From the NCBI GenBank assembly GCA_020796225.1, contig CM036756.1, forward strand, positions 63,417,644 to 63,481,643: DNA of 64,000 nt, in the 5' to 3' direction. Both the position numbers and the translations under genes were made by a program. Within the stretch, counting starts at the first letter, position 1. Every line of letters starts with the position of its first letter. Under the pieces are notes generated by a model that was not told where the DNA came from, did no database searches, and saw only the letters and a program-made list of their open reading frames with translations. Of this stretch, positions 1 to 11,234 are shown one piece after another. The DNA comes from Arion vulgaris. Lineage: Eukaryota; Mollusca; Gastropoda; Stylommatophora; Arionidae.

Positions 1-1849
1 ATACATGATTTATAGATCTTTCTCTCCCTTTATCTCTCTCTCTCTCTCTGCAATATTTCCTCATATACATGATTTATAGATCTTTCTCTCCCTTTATCTC
101 TCTCTCTCTGCAATATTTCCTCATATCCATGATTTATAGATCTCTCTCTCTGCAATATTTTCTCATACACATCATTTATAGATCTATCTCTGTAATATTT
201 TCTCATATATTGACTATAATTCTTTCTCTCTCTCTGCAATATTTCCTCATATACATGATTTATAGATCTTTCTCTCTCTCGCTATCTCTGCAATATTTCC
301 TCATATACATGATTTATAGATCTTTCTCTCCCTTTATCTCTCTCTCTCTCTGCAATATTTCCTCATATACATGATTTATAGATTTTTCTCTCTCTCTCTC
401 TCTCTCTACAATATTTCCTCATATATATGATTTATAGATCGATCTCTCTCTCTTTCTCTGCAATATTTTCTCATATACATGATTTATAGATCGATCTCTC
501 TCTACAATATTTCCTCATATACATGATTTATAGATCTTTCTCTCCTTTATCTCTCTCTCTCTCTGCAATATTTCCTCATATATGATTTATAGATCTTTCT
601 CTCTCTCTCTCTTACAATATTTCCCTCATATATATGATTTATAGATCGATCTCTCTCTCTTTCTCTGCAATATTTTCTCATATACATGATTTATAGATCG
701 ATCTCTCTCTACAATATTTCCTCATATACATGATTTATAGATCGATGTCTCTCTGCAATATTTCCTCATATACATGATTTATAGATCTTTCTATTTTTCT
801 GCAATATTTCCTCATATACATGATTTATAGATGTTTCTCTCTCTGTTCAATATTTCCTCATGTACATGATTTATAGATCTTTCTTTCTCTCTCTCTCTCT
901 CTGCAATCTTTCCTCATATACATGATTTACAGATCTTTCTCTCTCTCTTTGCAATATTTCCTCATATACATGATTTACAGATCTTTCTCTCCTCTATCTC
1001 TCTCTCTCTTTGCAATATTTCCTCATAGATCATATACATGGTTTATAGATCTCTCTCTCTGCAATATTTCCTCATATATTGACTATAATTCTTTCTCTCT
1101 CTCTCTCTCTATGCAATATTTCCTCATATACATGATTGATAGATCTTTCTCTCTTCAATATCTCATTTACATAATTTATAGATCTCTCTCTCTCTCTCTC
1201 TGCAATATTTCCTCATATACATAATTTATAGATCTTTCTCTCTCTCTGCAATATTTCCTCATATACATGATTTATAGATCTCTCTCTCTCTACAATATTT
1301 CCTCAAATACATGATTTATAGATCTTTCTCTCTCTCTCTCTGCAATATTTCCTCAAATACAGGATGTATTACTCTTTCTCTCTCTCTGCAACCATTTGTC
1401 ATATACATGATTTATAATTCTTCTCTCTCTCTGCAATATTTCCTCATATCATGATTTAAATATCTTTCTTTCTCTCTCTCTTTTGTCTACAATATTTTCT
1501 CATATACATGATTTATAGATTCTCTCTCTCCTGTGTACAATATTTTCTCATATACATGATTTATAGATCTCTCTCTCTCCCTGTGTACAATATTTTCTCA
1601 TATACATGATTTATAGATCTCTCTCTCTCTCTCACTCTACAATATTTCCTCATATACAAGATGTATTACTCTTGCTCTCTCTGTAACCATTTCTCATATA
1701 CATGATTTATAATTCTTTCTGCCTCGGCAATAGAATCTCTCTCACTCTACAATATTTCCTCATATACAAGATGTATTACTCTTGCTCTCTCTGTAACCAT
1801 TTCTCATATACATGATTTATAATTCTTTCTGCCTCGGCAATAGAATCTC
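1..1849. repeat. CT-rich minisatellite, about 45-60 bp unit
   Basis: More than 30 degenerate copies of a composite unit are visible: a constant part (CATGATTTATAGATC, later TGCAATATTTCCTCATATA) joined by a (CT)n run of variable length. Unit length varies mainly with the CT tract, as expected from slippage. The array begins before the window. Its open frames on both strands are products of the repeat and not genes. Confidence 0.95.
1631..1849. repeat. 110-bp direct tandem duplication
   Basis: Bases 1631-1740 and 1741-1849 are essentially identical (both start CTCACTCTACAATATTTCC and end GCAATAGAATCTC). The duplicated segment is the edge of the CT-rich minisatellite plus unique flank, so this is a recent segmental duplication at the array border. 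Confidence 0.9.
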
Positions 1850-1976
1850 CGTAATAGAGGCGATGGCTATGGTCACATACCAGTTTAGTCCCTGTCACTA
1901 CGGTCACCGCAAGGTAGGAAATCAATGACAAAGTTCCAAGAAGATGCATAGATAAAAACATCTGCTAAGGACAAGC

Positions 1977-2246
1977 TTTTTCTTCTTCTTCTGTTTCGTC
2001 TTCGAACGATCCGTATTGATCACTTGTTAACCATTATGTGTGATTTGCATGTGATCTGAGTCTAAGAGCGATTGTACGTTGTGCCAGTTATGCGCATACA
2101 AAAAGGCCAGCATATTCGATTTCTGCAACGCTTTTTATTTACTAGGTAGCTTTCCTAGGTCCTACATCAGTCGCCTCTTACGACATGCCTTGTAGGTCGA
2201 AGTGGTACTATTCTTTGCTTTCCTTCCGGGCCCCGGCACCACACGT
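1977..2246 (-). mobile_element. SINE-A copy
   Basis: Read on the minus strand it starts near GTGCCGGGGCCC, passes through the conserved GTCGTAAGAGGCGACT block, the AAAAAGCGTTGCAGAAATCG block and TGGTTAACAAGTG, and ends in a (GAA)n tail, seen as TCTTCTTCTTCTT on the plus strand. At least seven further copies lie in this window. No clear target-site duplication was found for this copy. Confidence 0.85.
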
Positions 2247-2357
2247 ACGGGTTACGCTATTTAATAATGATGATACTGACCCTAACCAACATTTGAATTC
2301 CATGCACCGACTCTAACCGACGACATAGTTCCCATGACCAATTCATTACAATTTTCG

Positions 2358-2475
2358 TCTTTCAGTGATGGTTTCCAATGATGCACAGTTTGTACGTTTT
2401 GAAAGCTTTTCATTTACTATTGTATTTGACCTGAAAATTTACAGTATTCTAGACCAAAGTTTTTCTCTACATTCT
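2358..2475 (-). mobile_element. NL-a non-LTR retrotransposon fragment
   Basis: The minus strand encodes a short stretch close to CASLETI and its upstream context, matching the better copy at 14.8-15.3 kb (TDCASLETIIKRRRQR). It is a small decayed piece of the region C-terminal to reverse transcriptase, with no intact frame. Confidence 0.6.
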
Positions 2476-2618
2476 AGTATGTTCCATTGTCTTACATTAC
2501 TATTGTTGTCTTCCACTTCAACATCAATCTTAAGTATGTGTTGTTAAGCCAAGTGCATTACAGAGCTTGTTTTGAAAACATGTTATCGTATGTATTTTTG
2601 TTTTCTATACATACGATC

Positions 2619-2783
2619 CAGTGGCAGCTCGTCATTAAGGGCCAGTGGGGCCGGGTCCCACCAAAATAATGTGTAACGTGTATTTATTATTTTATAAATT
2701 AAAATATAACCTAACCTAAATCCATGATTTTTCCGAAAATTTGTGTCTGGCCCACCAACAAAAATGATCACGAGCCGCCACTG
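2619..2783. mobile_element. hAT-type MITE, copy 1 (165 bp)
   Basis: Terminal inverted repeats CAGTGGCAGCTCGT and ACGAGCCGCCACTG flank a non-coding AT-rich interior. It is about 85 percent similar by eye to the copy at 3463-3628. The flanking 8-mers (ATACGATC and CATCTATC) are not identical, so the duplication is decayed. The hAT assignment rests on the CAGTGGC-type ends and on the clean 8-bp duplication of the sister copy. Confidence 0.8.
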
Positions 2784-3454
2784 CATCTATCTATTAGCAT
2801 TTCTTGCTTTCTCATATCAGCTCTTCTACTATTTTAGTCGCAAGGTAACAGTGGACTTGATATCGTAATATTAGATTGACCAAAAAATATTGTCCTGTCT
2901 TTTCACATTTTGTATGGCACGTGTAGTAAAACAATTATTTTAATTGTAGTCATACATGTTGAAAACCGCGATTGCATAGTTTTTAGTGCAATTACCTGGT
3001 AGGCGTGTGGTCCCAGGATCAAATTTCCAGAAAAAAGAACAACTTTGTCTAATTTGCAACAGCTGAACATTTTAGAGAATGACTGATACAGATTTTAGAC
3101 ATGACTGTCTGGAGATAATGCTTGTTTGCCACAATTTGATGATTGAGATGGTGCCATCTCTACATGGACATAGGACTGTAACAGATGTTTAACATTTACT
3201 GTCTTCAGCCATGGTGATGCATTCAGTAAAGCCGTTAGTTGCCAATCTCCAAATGTGTTTATTTTTATTATATCGCTGTAATTATCGTCTCTCCAGTTTA
3301 GTTTTCAGTAATAATTTATTTTTTGTGTGTGTTCAAAATATTTAATGTATATTTTTGTAATCTTTTTTTAACAATTGCTAATTCACTTTTAACTTTTCCA
3401 CGATTATTCACTTGTTTTCTTCTCTGCCCACAATATACGTCTTCTTCTTCTATA
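2784..3454. other. AT-rich stretch, no confident feature
   Basis: No coding exon or recognised repeat. Around 2970-3030 a weak tRNA-SINE-like head may persist (a box-B-like GGATCAAATTTCC), but it is too decayed to assign. Confidence 0.4.
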
Positions 3455-3636
3455 CATCCAAACAGTGGAGGCTCGTCATTAAGGGCCAGTGGGGCCAGGC
3501 TCCACTAAAAATAATGTATAACGTGTATTTATTATTTTATAAATTAAAATATAGCTACCAAAAAGCATGATTTATCCGAAAAGAAATGTCTGGCACCCAC
3601 CAACAAAAATGATCACGAGCCGCCACTGCATCCAAA
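3455..3636. mobile_element. hAT-type MITE, copy 2, with 8-bp TSD
   Basis: The 166-bp element spans 3463-3628 and is bounded by perfect 8-bp direct repeats CATCCAAA (3455-3462 and 3629-3636). Its ends are CAGTGGAGGCTCGT and ACGAGCCGCCACTG. An 8-bp TSD plus CAG...CTG ends is diagnostic of the hAT superfamily. The interior matches copy 1 and has no transposase, so movement must have been in trans. Confidence 0.93.
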
Positions 3637-4282
3637 ATATAAAAAACTGCAATTGTGTCTTATAATTACTAGTTCAGTGTCGATGTTATTCCTTCATAGA
3701 GAAATGATGAATATATATATAGCACCTCGTGATTCTCATTAAAAAAATATTAATCATATTATTGAATGCAGTTTTGGCCATGGTTATTATTTTCTTCAAC
3801 AGGGCTTCTCATCTTCCATCCTGTGTTATTTTATGTGCAAGATAGAAGAAAGATTTTTAATTACATGTATGTGTTTTTCTACTTCATTTATTTTTGTGTG
3901 TTAATTTTGGCTTCTCAATTTTCTTGTTTATTATCAGTTTTTATTTTCTCAATATTAATGTATGTTCCACATTCATAACTTCTGATGTTAGCTTCTTCCA
4001 TTAATTCTTTCAGCTCCTGCTCATTTTCAGTCATCAATACTAAACTTTATTTTGTTTTATTTTTATTTTTTTGTAATTGGGACTTTACTCGGTAGTGCTC
4101 AGCTGTTATACCCAGGTACGTTTGAACTGTGAAAATTACGAGCGCTGTTATTCTTTCGAATGAAAGCTGCTCATAATTTGATTAACTGTATTTAGTTACC
4201 TATGGACTCTTATGTAGGATCCCATTCTTTGGCTGCGATCACGTGGGGCTACACTTTGAATTTAACCAAAATGCCGAGAAGC
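3637..4282. other. AT-rich stretch, nothing recognised
   Basis: Low-complexity AT-rich sequence with short open frames only. No splice-bounded exon, RNA gene or repeat family was identified. Confidence 0.4.
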
Positions 4283-4683
4283 GTTAGAATATCTTCTTCT
4301 TCTTTCTTATTTTGTCGTCACACTGCTACCGGGTTGTTGCCCAGTGTCGTGGTTTTCTGTTTTTGTCTTGCGCTGTTCTGGTGGCTTGTGTGATTGTTAT
4401 CTTTGCTCTTTCACAGGATTCTGCTACGCCATCTAACCATCTTTTCCGTGGTCTTCCTCTTGCCTTCTTTCCTGATGTTCTGTTGTAGAAGACTCTGTAT
4501 ACTGTGGAGTTTGGATGCATTCTTATTAAATGGCCAAACTACTTCATTCTTTGTTTATCTATGTAATTCAAGCACGGTTTTGTGCCAACTTTCTTTCTTA
4601 TGCTGATGTTGGTGATTCTGTCTTTTCTTGTGTTGTTGGTAACTTTTCGCAGGCAACGAATTTCACATGTAGTTAGAATATCT
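4283..4683 (-). mobile_element. NL-b retrotransposon 3' end, 5'-truncated, with TSD
   Basis: The minus strand encodes a 64-residue open frame with ARGRPRKRWLDGVAESC, the basic region near the C terminus of many APE-type non-LTR polyproteins. The 3' tail is a (GAA)n run at 4291-4310. Direct repeats GTTAGAATATCT lie at 4283-4294 and 4672-4683, giving an insertion of about 377 bp. The 12-bp TSD, the 5' truncation and the tail together indicate target-primed reverse transcription. The copy at 13.6-13.9 kb is nearly identical. Confidence 0.93.
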
Positions 4684-4972
4684 ACAATTGTATATTATGT
4701 TTCCATTGTTGTATAGCAGCATTTCAGTTTGTTTCAACGTTCATTCAGTTTATATGTTCAATAAACATGGTGACAACACATAATCTTTTCTAGCATCCAT
4801 TGTTATATTGATAAATAGCAAATAATATTTGTCATTACTTATGTATGCCAGCTGCTCAAAGTATAAATTGCAGATTTGACTGTTTTTTCCATCAAATTCT
4901 ACAAATTATATCTACGTATCTACTTTGACATATACAACTTTCCCAAATGATTTCCATTGCTGCCGTACTAAC
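4684..4972. other. no recognised feature
   Basis: AT-rich sequence between two retrotransposon fragments. An AATAAA-like hexamer occurs near 4760 but there is no gene context for it. Confidence 0.35.
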
Positions 4973-5190
4973 ACCTTAACTGTTTCCTGTCAGGACACAA
5001 TCTTTCAACTCTCTACTACCATCTTAACTGTTTCCCTCGTCAGGACACAATCTTTCAACTCTCTCTCCCTACCGTTCTTCTCCATGTTTCCTGTAGATGT
5101 ATAGGCCTTCTTTTCCAATCCAATGTCTATCTGAGAGCTGTTCTGGACAATGGTTTATGAGATACATACTAAATCCACTCTATCTTCATC
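4973..5190 (-). mobile_element. NL-a fragment with internal 50-bp duplication
   Basis: On the minus strand this reads like the C terminus of NL-a (motif close to VERELKDCVLTGN) and matches 14.8-15.0 kb. The segment CAGGACACAATCTTTCAACT starts at 4991 and again at 5041, so a 50-bp stretch is present twice. The same coding segment is amplified about ninefold at 21.97-22.45 kb. Confidence 0.75.
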
Positions 5191-6135
5191 TTCTAATCAT
5201 AGTCTACAATGACGCACATCTCCAGGTCTTCCAGGTTGGGAGTTAAGCAAGGGTCTGGCAATCCCTACCTGTAAGTAGTATTTTGTTACGGAAACGGAAC
5301 CATGCGATGCATTCGTTACATGGGGCCTGCAAGTAATTTCTCCATACCGCTCTATCCTGCGCAATTCGCTCAATTTCCTCCATGGAACTGAGACCGATAT
5401 TTCTGCCTCAGCAAAGTTCGTTTCAGGGTTTCCTTGAGTCGACCTTTCTTTCTTGAACCCTTTGCATCCCACTTCAATGCCTGCTTTGATATTCGTTGAT
5501 CATTTCTCCTCTAGGTGTGCCCAACATATCTCCATCTTCTCTTTCTTATAACAGTTGTCACTAGTGGGTTGACCAGACATTTCTCTGAATTTATCACTTC
5601 TCCTGAATTCGTTCCATTTTATTTTCATTATTTTTCGCAGACATCTATTTTCAAATGCATTCAACTTGTTTTCTATATCTTTAGCCATTTTACAACTCTC
5701 GCTGGCATATGTTAGAATTGATGCAACATTTGAATTGAAAATTCGTAATTTAGTTTTAATACTATATGACTTGCAGTTCAAAATTTTATTTAGACTTTTA
5801 AAAGTTGATGTTGCTTTGCCAATTCGTAACATAATTTCTTTTTTAAATTTCCTGTGCAATCAAAATTGCTACCTAAATAGGTGAACTGCTCTGTTATTTT
5901 TATAATTTTAGATTCCAGTGTGATATCTGCATTACTTGCCATAGGTGTCTTTATTATATTTGTTTTTTTCATAGCTTATCTGCAGTCCAACATTTGATGC
6001 TATAGATGACAAGTTGTGTTTTTCTTTGCATATCTTGGTTGTTTCTACTTAACAAGGCAATATCATCTGCAAAATCCAAATCTTCTAGTTGACTATTTTC
6101 TATCCAATCGATGCCAGTTTCCCCCTGCAACATTT
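5191..6135 (-). mobile_element. NL-c reverse transcriptase fragment with FADD box
   Basis: The minus strand encodes DLDFADDIALLSRNN. The catalytic (Y/F)ADD box of reverse transcriptase lies at 6063-6074. Further downstream come pieces resembling TYLGSNFDCTGNL, a region ending KMAKDIENKLNAFENRC, and a C terminus with QDRAVWRNYLQ. Several frameshifts and stops break the frame. The N-terminal endonuclease is missing, and the 5' boundary abuts the hAT transposase relic near 6135. A second copy with TSD is at 49.45-50.05 kb. Confidence 0.9.
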
Positions 6136-6975
6136 TCGCTATTATCATTGATCCACTTTATAAATGAATTTAGTACTTCGTTTGGGACAGGCAAAATATA
6201 TATTTAGCTACCAAATTTTCCCTGTGAATAACACAGTGCACAAGAAGCATTTCTGGATTCTCATCTTTCATCAATTTTAAACTGCCATTTTTCTTGCCCA
6301 TCAAATTAGGAGCACCATCTGCGGCACAAGATCTTACATTTTTAATTGGTATATTTTTGACATCTAAGTAATTTTTTTTAGCTCATTATATATATCTTTG
6401 GAGGTAGTGGTGCTTTCTAATGACTTGCAGAACAACATTTCTTCAGCACAATTTCCTTTATCAATATATCTTACGTAAGTTATCAATACAGCCTCACTGT
6501 CTCTCAAAGTTGATACATCCATTTGCACTGAGAATTATCTTGTTTTCAGCTTTTTAACAAGTATTTCAATATCTTCACTCATTTTGTCTGTTCTTTTGCT
6601 AACAGTATTGTTACTGAGTGGCATAGCTTTCACGTCTTTGTCATCTTTTACCAGACCTGTTTTAAGAAATGCTGATATTGATTGTTTGATTAAATTCTTT
6701 CATATCGTTTTCACCACATTTAGCAATGAGTAAGGAAATTTGATAACTATCCTCAAGATTACAACTGACAGTTGCAGTACGAGCATTAAATAGAGAATTC
6801 AATGTTGGTTCTTTTTTCAAATTGTGTCTTTAAAGTTTGAAAGTAATTCAAATCTGAATTAATATGAGCCCTATGTTTCGCCTTCAAATGTGCCTCAAGG
6901 CGAGCTCGTTTCATTGATTCGTTGGTCAAGCATTGAGGGCATAAAATACATTAATGTGGAATACATTAATAAAAT
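6136..6975 (-). pseudogene. hAT transposase pseudogene (ZBED5/SCAND3-like)
   Basis: Reading the minus strand from about 6970, there is a BED-type zinc finger region (LCPQCLTNESMKRARLEAHL followed by KAKH), then a stretch resembling FSVQMDVSTLRDSE and VRYIDKGNCAEEMLFCKSLE, then the hallmark CAADGAPNLMGKKNG (about 6283-6327) and HCVIHRENLVAK (about 6208-6240). This order is that of hAT-derived transposases and domesticated ZBED5/SCAND3-type proteins. At least one in-frame stop (before FSVQ) and one frameshift (after KDIYNEL) inactivate it. The C-terminal dimerisation region is absent, replaced by NL-c. Whether it fed the MITEs at 2.6 and 3.5 kb is unknown. Confidence 0.88.
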
Positions 6976-8277
6976 AATATTTCACATCAGGTGACATACG
7001 TTTGGAAAATTCGATTATTGTAGAATGACTATTTTGAAAAAAAAAATTTATTAACAATTTTTGTACTACCGGTTTTGTAGTCAAATCTGCTCTTCTGAAA
7101 AAGTATGCGTTGTTCTCTTCTAATTAGCTCTGATCAATTCTAACTTACAATATTTATATCTTCTACGTGAAGCTCTACGGTTCTCTTTTGCCTTTCTCGT
7201 ATAATCTTGCCTAACAGTGCTGTACTTTAGCTGTTCAGTGTCTAGTTCTCTAATTTTATTCTAGCCTCCTCACAAGATCATCTGTGTTCGACTCTCTATC
7301 TGCTCTATTATCCCATCTTCTTAAAGTCCCCGGTCTATATCTATGGGTGAATATTCTATTACTTTACAATTCCATTACTTTCTTCTCACGACTGCGATTA
7401 CCCACATCTGTTACTCACTTGGAAAAGACTAATTTTCTTCAACTAACGATATTCTTCTGTCATTGTCTAAACATTTATTTCCCAACCACGCCTTCTCAAT
7501 CTGTCGCTAAACATAGAAAACAAGATCTCATGATATTCTACTGTAATCCATATATAAATGCTCTTCGTTAACTATACAACTACAAAACGGTACTCTAAGG
7601 ACGCCTGTACAATCCAGCTGCACAATGAGTATCCATTGCTCTGGTAATAAAACTAATGGCCCTTATGACCCTAAAACTAATGACCCTAAAACTTGTATTT
7701 GAGTCAAACTCCCTTGATGCTTCTCGATTCCTTTTCCCATCGTACCTAACATTCCAAGCCAAATCAAACTTCGGACCTACTTTCTATGGCGGAAATATGA
7801 TATGCGTGGCTCTGTCCAATACTGTTACATACTCAAGATTGCACTGTATAAACTCATTTTGGTCTTTGTGACAAGGTTGGCAAATGTTATACACATTATT
7901 TTTTTTAAATATGACTCGATTTTAACACAATAACACATGCTTTTCCGCTTTCAAAGCTTTGTTAAAAGGAGGTAGAAATGTACTTAGATCTAAGTTCTTT
8001 CCTGAAGAGTTTTTAAACTTCAGTAAAGTGATTGTGAAGCAACATTCGTTTTTGTCAACATACATCCTAAGGCCGATATACCGGTTTTGCAACATCATAA
8101 ACATTAGTTAAACTCAGAACGAGTCCATTGACCCCTTAACGATGAAAACGCCCCCCTGTGGGGTGTGCGCACTACGTTGGGAAACAGGGCCCTAGAGCAT
8201 GCAAGTTTTGTGCCCCTACTTTTCTCAATTACATATGGACTTCACATCTTAAGATTATTAATTATATAATTATAATG
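6976..8277. other. unassigned AT-rich stretch
   Basis: No transposon family or exon was recognised. Short open frames (for example 7284-7571) have no recognisable motif. A C/G-rich knot at 8145-8200 (CGCCCCCCTGTGGGGTG) could be the end of a DNA transposon but lacks a visible partner. Confidence 0.35.
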
Positions 8278-8554
8278 TCCGTGGATACTTTTTTTTCTTC
8301 GAACGCACAATATCGACCACTTGTTAACCACTTTGTGTGATATGTATGCTATCCGAGCCTAAAAACGATTGTAAGTTGTGCCGGTTATGCGCCTACAAGT
8401 AGGCCAGCACATCCGGTTTCTGCAACGCTTTTTATGTACTATGGTTGCGTCCCTAGACATTAGATGCCCCTTACGACAGGCCTTGTAGATCACAGTGGTA
8501 CTATTCTTTGCATTCCCTTACAGGCCCCGGCATCACACAGACATTCCGTGGATA
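8278..8554 (-). mobile_element. SINE-A full copy with 10-bp TSD
   Basis: Direct repeats TCCGTGGATA at 8278-8287 and 8545-8554 bound a 257-bp minus-strand SINE-A. Its 5' part is GATGCCGGGGCC, followed by the AATAGTACCACTG block, the GTCGTAAG block, the GCAACGCTTTTTATG-complement block and an A/G-rich tail. This is the best-delimited SINE-A and fixes the family length at about 250-260 bp. Confidence 0.93.
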
Positions 8555-8785
8555 GACATTTCGGAAATAATTGTATTCCATTTCTAAAAGAATTCGTAGC
8601 ACAAAGTCTTATTTTTATAAAAACAACACGATGCCTATTTAGGATGAAACCATACTGGAAACGTATCATCATAAGTAATAATTGGCTTTGTGAGCTTTAG
8701 AATGTAATGATTTATATTTCTTCTCACGATCAACACGACATATAGACATAATAATGAGAGACAGCAAATAGAAAGAACTGAGTTT

Positions 8786-8809
8786 GTATATATATATATA
8801 TATATATAA
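8786..8809. repeat. (AT)n microsatellite
   Basis: Simple alternating AT run of about 11-12 units. Confidence 0.95.
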
Positions 8810-8814
8810 ACTAG

Positions 8815-9109
8815 AGATAATGATCATTTCTAAGATACAGGAAACGCCACAGAGCAATATAAAAATAAACAACACAACACTGAAACAATTTCATCGATTG
8901 AAATTTATGGAAACGTTCATAACATCAGATGAAAGTTTTACAACAGAGACAATGTATAAAATAGTTAAAGAAAAACAATTTTTATGAAAACGAAGAATAT
9001 TCTGTGCATCAACTTAACAACAACGACACTGTTAAAAAGAATACTCCAATGCTATATTGAAACAATAGTTATGTATGGCAGCGAATCATGGACAAGAAGC
9101 AAACAAGTT
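8815..9109 (+). mobile_element. NL-d retrotransposon, 5' piece
   Basis: The plus strand encodes KINNTTLKQFHRLKFME and then KRILQCYIETIVMYGSESWT, the region downstream of reverse transcriptase in APE-type elements. The frame is broken at least once. It continues beyond the SINE-B insertion at 9394, so this and 9394-9750 are one interrupted element. Confidence 0.8.
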
Positions 9110-9393
9110 ATATGATGACTTCGACCGAGTGGTTACCGGGGCCCAAATTTGAGGTGTAAAGAATAGAACCACTGTTACCTGCCCCGCATGTCATAAGAGG
9201 CGACTAAGGAGGTTTGGATGAAATCGGATGCATGTGCCCTAAACGTGTAGAAGTCTATGCGTTTAGGGGCCTACCAAACCAATGTGCAACGTATACACGT
9301 TCTTGGCAAAAGATCAAACATATCACAAAGAATGATTAAAATTGGTCGTAAAGAACGAACGCAAAGAAGAAGAAGAAGAAGATATGATGACTT
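9110..9393 (+). mobile_element. SINE-B copy with 12-bp TSD, inside NL-d
   Basis: Perfect repeats ATATGATGACTT at 9110-9121 and 9382-9393 flank a 260-bp element. It reads CGACCGAGTGGTTACCGGGG, then AATAGAACCACTG, then CATGTCATAAGAGGCGACT, a family-specific middle (CCTAAACGTGTAGAAGTC), and a (GAA)n tail after AACGAACGCAAAG. The head resembles a tRNA A-box region. Removing it restores the sequence of the host NL-d. Confidence 0.95.
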
Positions 9394-9750
9394 GAAGCCA
9401 CATAAATTTTGTTTTACATGAAAATGTTGGGGATCACATGGAAAGTGAAAATGGCAAATTTTGAGATTTTAACAGAGGCGCACAACTAAACCTGATCAAA
9501 CGAATAATAACTAGTTAATCAAGGCTATATGAACACGTAACGCGAAGAAGAAATTTGGAACATCTGGTAACAAACGGACAAAATATAGGGAGCGAGAGAT
9601 CGAGAAAGGCATGTGGAGAAAGTGTTGAATGGTTTGACATTGTGGTTCGACAAATGATCGGTGCTAGAACTGATAAACTGCACTAAGGAAAGAGAGAGTT
9701 GTGGAGAAATATGATCGTCTACCCAGGCAGGCACGACACTTGATGATAAT
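9394..9750 (+). mobile_element. NL-d retrotransposon, 3' piece
   Basis: Continuation of the split element. It matches the 3' ends at 38.2-38.5 and 45.8-46.2 kb: ...GGAACATCTGGTAACAAAC, then a run related to GRRDRGRQREKM, then GTTGTGGAGAAATATGATCG and GGCACGACACTTGATGAT. The coding frame is broken by stops. The 3' tail is a short GATGATAAT. Confidence 0.8.
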
Positions 9751-9922
9751 TGCACATCTCATGCATTAACCATGTAACTGCGGCTAGCTGTGATGGAAAC
9801 GTCGGTTTCCTAATAATAAATATTAGTATTAAATATTGGCACCTTTCAGTTTCTCCAGACGGTAGTGTGCAAATTGTGATGTAAAGAGTCACAAATATAT
9901 TCTATGATAATGACACATGGAA

Positions 9923-10081
9923 CTAGAAAGACTTTAGCATATGACTAGCAAGACTAGCCTGTGCCAGATAAAGTCTTCCACAATTATTGCATGGTTTTGC
10001 AGAAATATTGTTGTCATCTGGTGCCCTGTTGTTTCTTTTGGGGCATTCAGTTCTTAACCACTCTGCAATACTTTTAATCAT
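9923..10081 (-). mobile_element. NL-z C-terminal fragment, small intact frame
   Basis: A 52-codon frame on the minus strand (ATG at 10081, stop at 9923) contains CNNCGRLYLAQASLASH, a Cys/His pattern typical of the extreme C terminus of several non-LTR polyproteins (compare 21.2 and 39.1 kb). No upstream coding region survives here, so this is a retrotransposon 3' remnant and not a host zinc-finger gene. Confidence 0.6.
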
Positions 10082-10615
10082 TTGTGATAATACCACTTTT
10101 GAGAGAGTGTTGCCGAATGGTTAAATACGGGGAGTTTACTAAAGAAAACATCCTGTGTTCAACCTATCGGTATAGTCAAAGGTTTTTGTGTCTTGGGAGT
10201 AAATAAGATCGATTACATTCACATGCGTGGCGACAGATTCGAGCAAGCTGTCTTAATTTCGCTGACCTATAGAATTCAGTGTAGTCTCACAAAAATGAGA
10301 AGAAAAGCTTTGTAGAAATTGTTGTTTTTTCACTTTTGATCTTACCCCTCCATGTCTTGCAATCCATAGTCTGCTGCTTTCAGAAATCCACTTCAATGGC
10401 TATATAATACATATTACTCTTGCAAACAATTTCATAACAAAATAGAGAGGGACACCTTGATAGCATACACGTTTCATTCAAAAGAACGATTGTAGTTTGT
10501 CCTTGTATTATCCTTAATCTTTCTAATGTGTCTTATCCACCCCAATGTACGAAGACTGAACACAGAGTATATCGCGTACAAATTGTTAAATATTCATAAG
10601 TATTATTACATAAGT
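10082..10615. other. no confident feature
   Basis: A weak tRNA-SINE-like start (GTGTTGCCGAATGGTTAAAT) occurs near 10107, with a B-box-like TGTTCAACC further on. The body matches no other family here. Confidence 0.35.
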
Positions 10616-10736
10616 GTCAGTACATGCGATTCAAAAGTCGGTTAGTCTCATTACTTTGGATTCAAAAGTCGGTTAATGTCATTACATGTGACTCAAAAGT
10701 CAGCTAAGGTCAGTATAAGGGATTCGAGGGTTGATA
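10616..10736. repeat. about 30-bp minisatellite, 4 units
   Basis: Units share GATTCAAAAGTCGGTTA with spacing of 30-31 bp. The last unit is degenerate. Confidence 0.8.
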
Positions 10737-11049
10737 TGATATGTTGTTTTATGACTAAAGAAGTATTTTACATCGAACAGATTAATATTTGTACGATGTC
10801 ATTAACCAACTCCATATTGTGTTCTAATTCTTTCCTTCACTCATGTTGCATTTGCAGAATACTAATATTATAGGACACATATTGTTGTTACACATGTTTA
10901 AACACGTTTAATAAACAATGACTGACTTCAGTGTACTTAGGTTTTCCATGTGGTTTAATCCGTCTTCACTTAGTTGACACGTCATCTATCGAGAGTTGTG
11001 CATAAATCATGAACCCTGTAGTTCTAGTATACAATTCTAAGAATCTTCG

Positions 11050-11150
11050 GGGGAAATGAACTCGTGAACCGAGTAATGAGGTTCGGGTTGAAATCCACGA
11101 CTTTCAGAACGCAAGGTAAACGGCTTAGCCACATAGAAACAATTCCACAC
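11050..11150 (-). mobile_element. SINE-D head, degenerate
   Basis: The minus strand reads CTATGTGGCTAAGCCGTTTA, CCTTGCGTTCTGAAAGTCG and TGGATTTCAACCC. This parallels the tRNA-like head of the SINE-D at 51.6-51.8 kb (CTATGTGGCATAGTGGTTAA then TTGGGTTCGAATCC). The core is missing. Confidence 0.6.
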
Positions 11151-11234
11151 ACCCCCTCCCTTCCCTTTTCCTACCTCTTAACTTGTGAAATATTGTTAAT
11201 TGTTGTTGCTAGTATACATATACTATATACTATA

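Noticed and set aside
8786..8809. TATA-like promoter elements in AT runs (also 13.4, 34.8, 48.8 kb)
   Set aside because: They are simple dinucleotide microsatellites without associated transcription unit.
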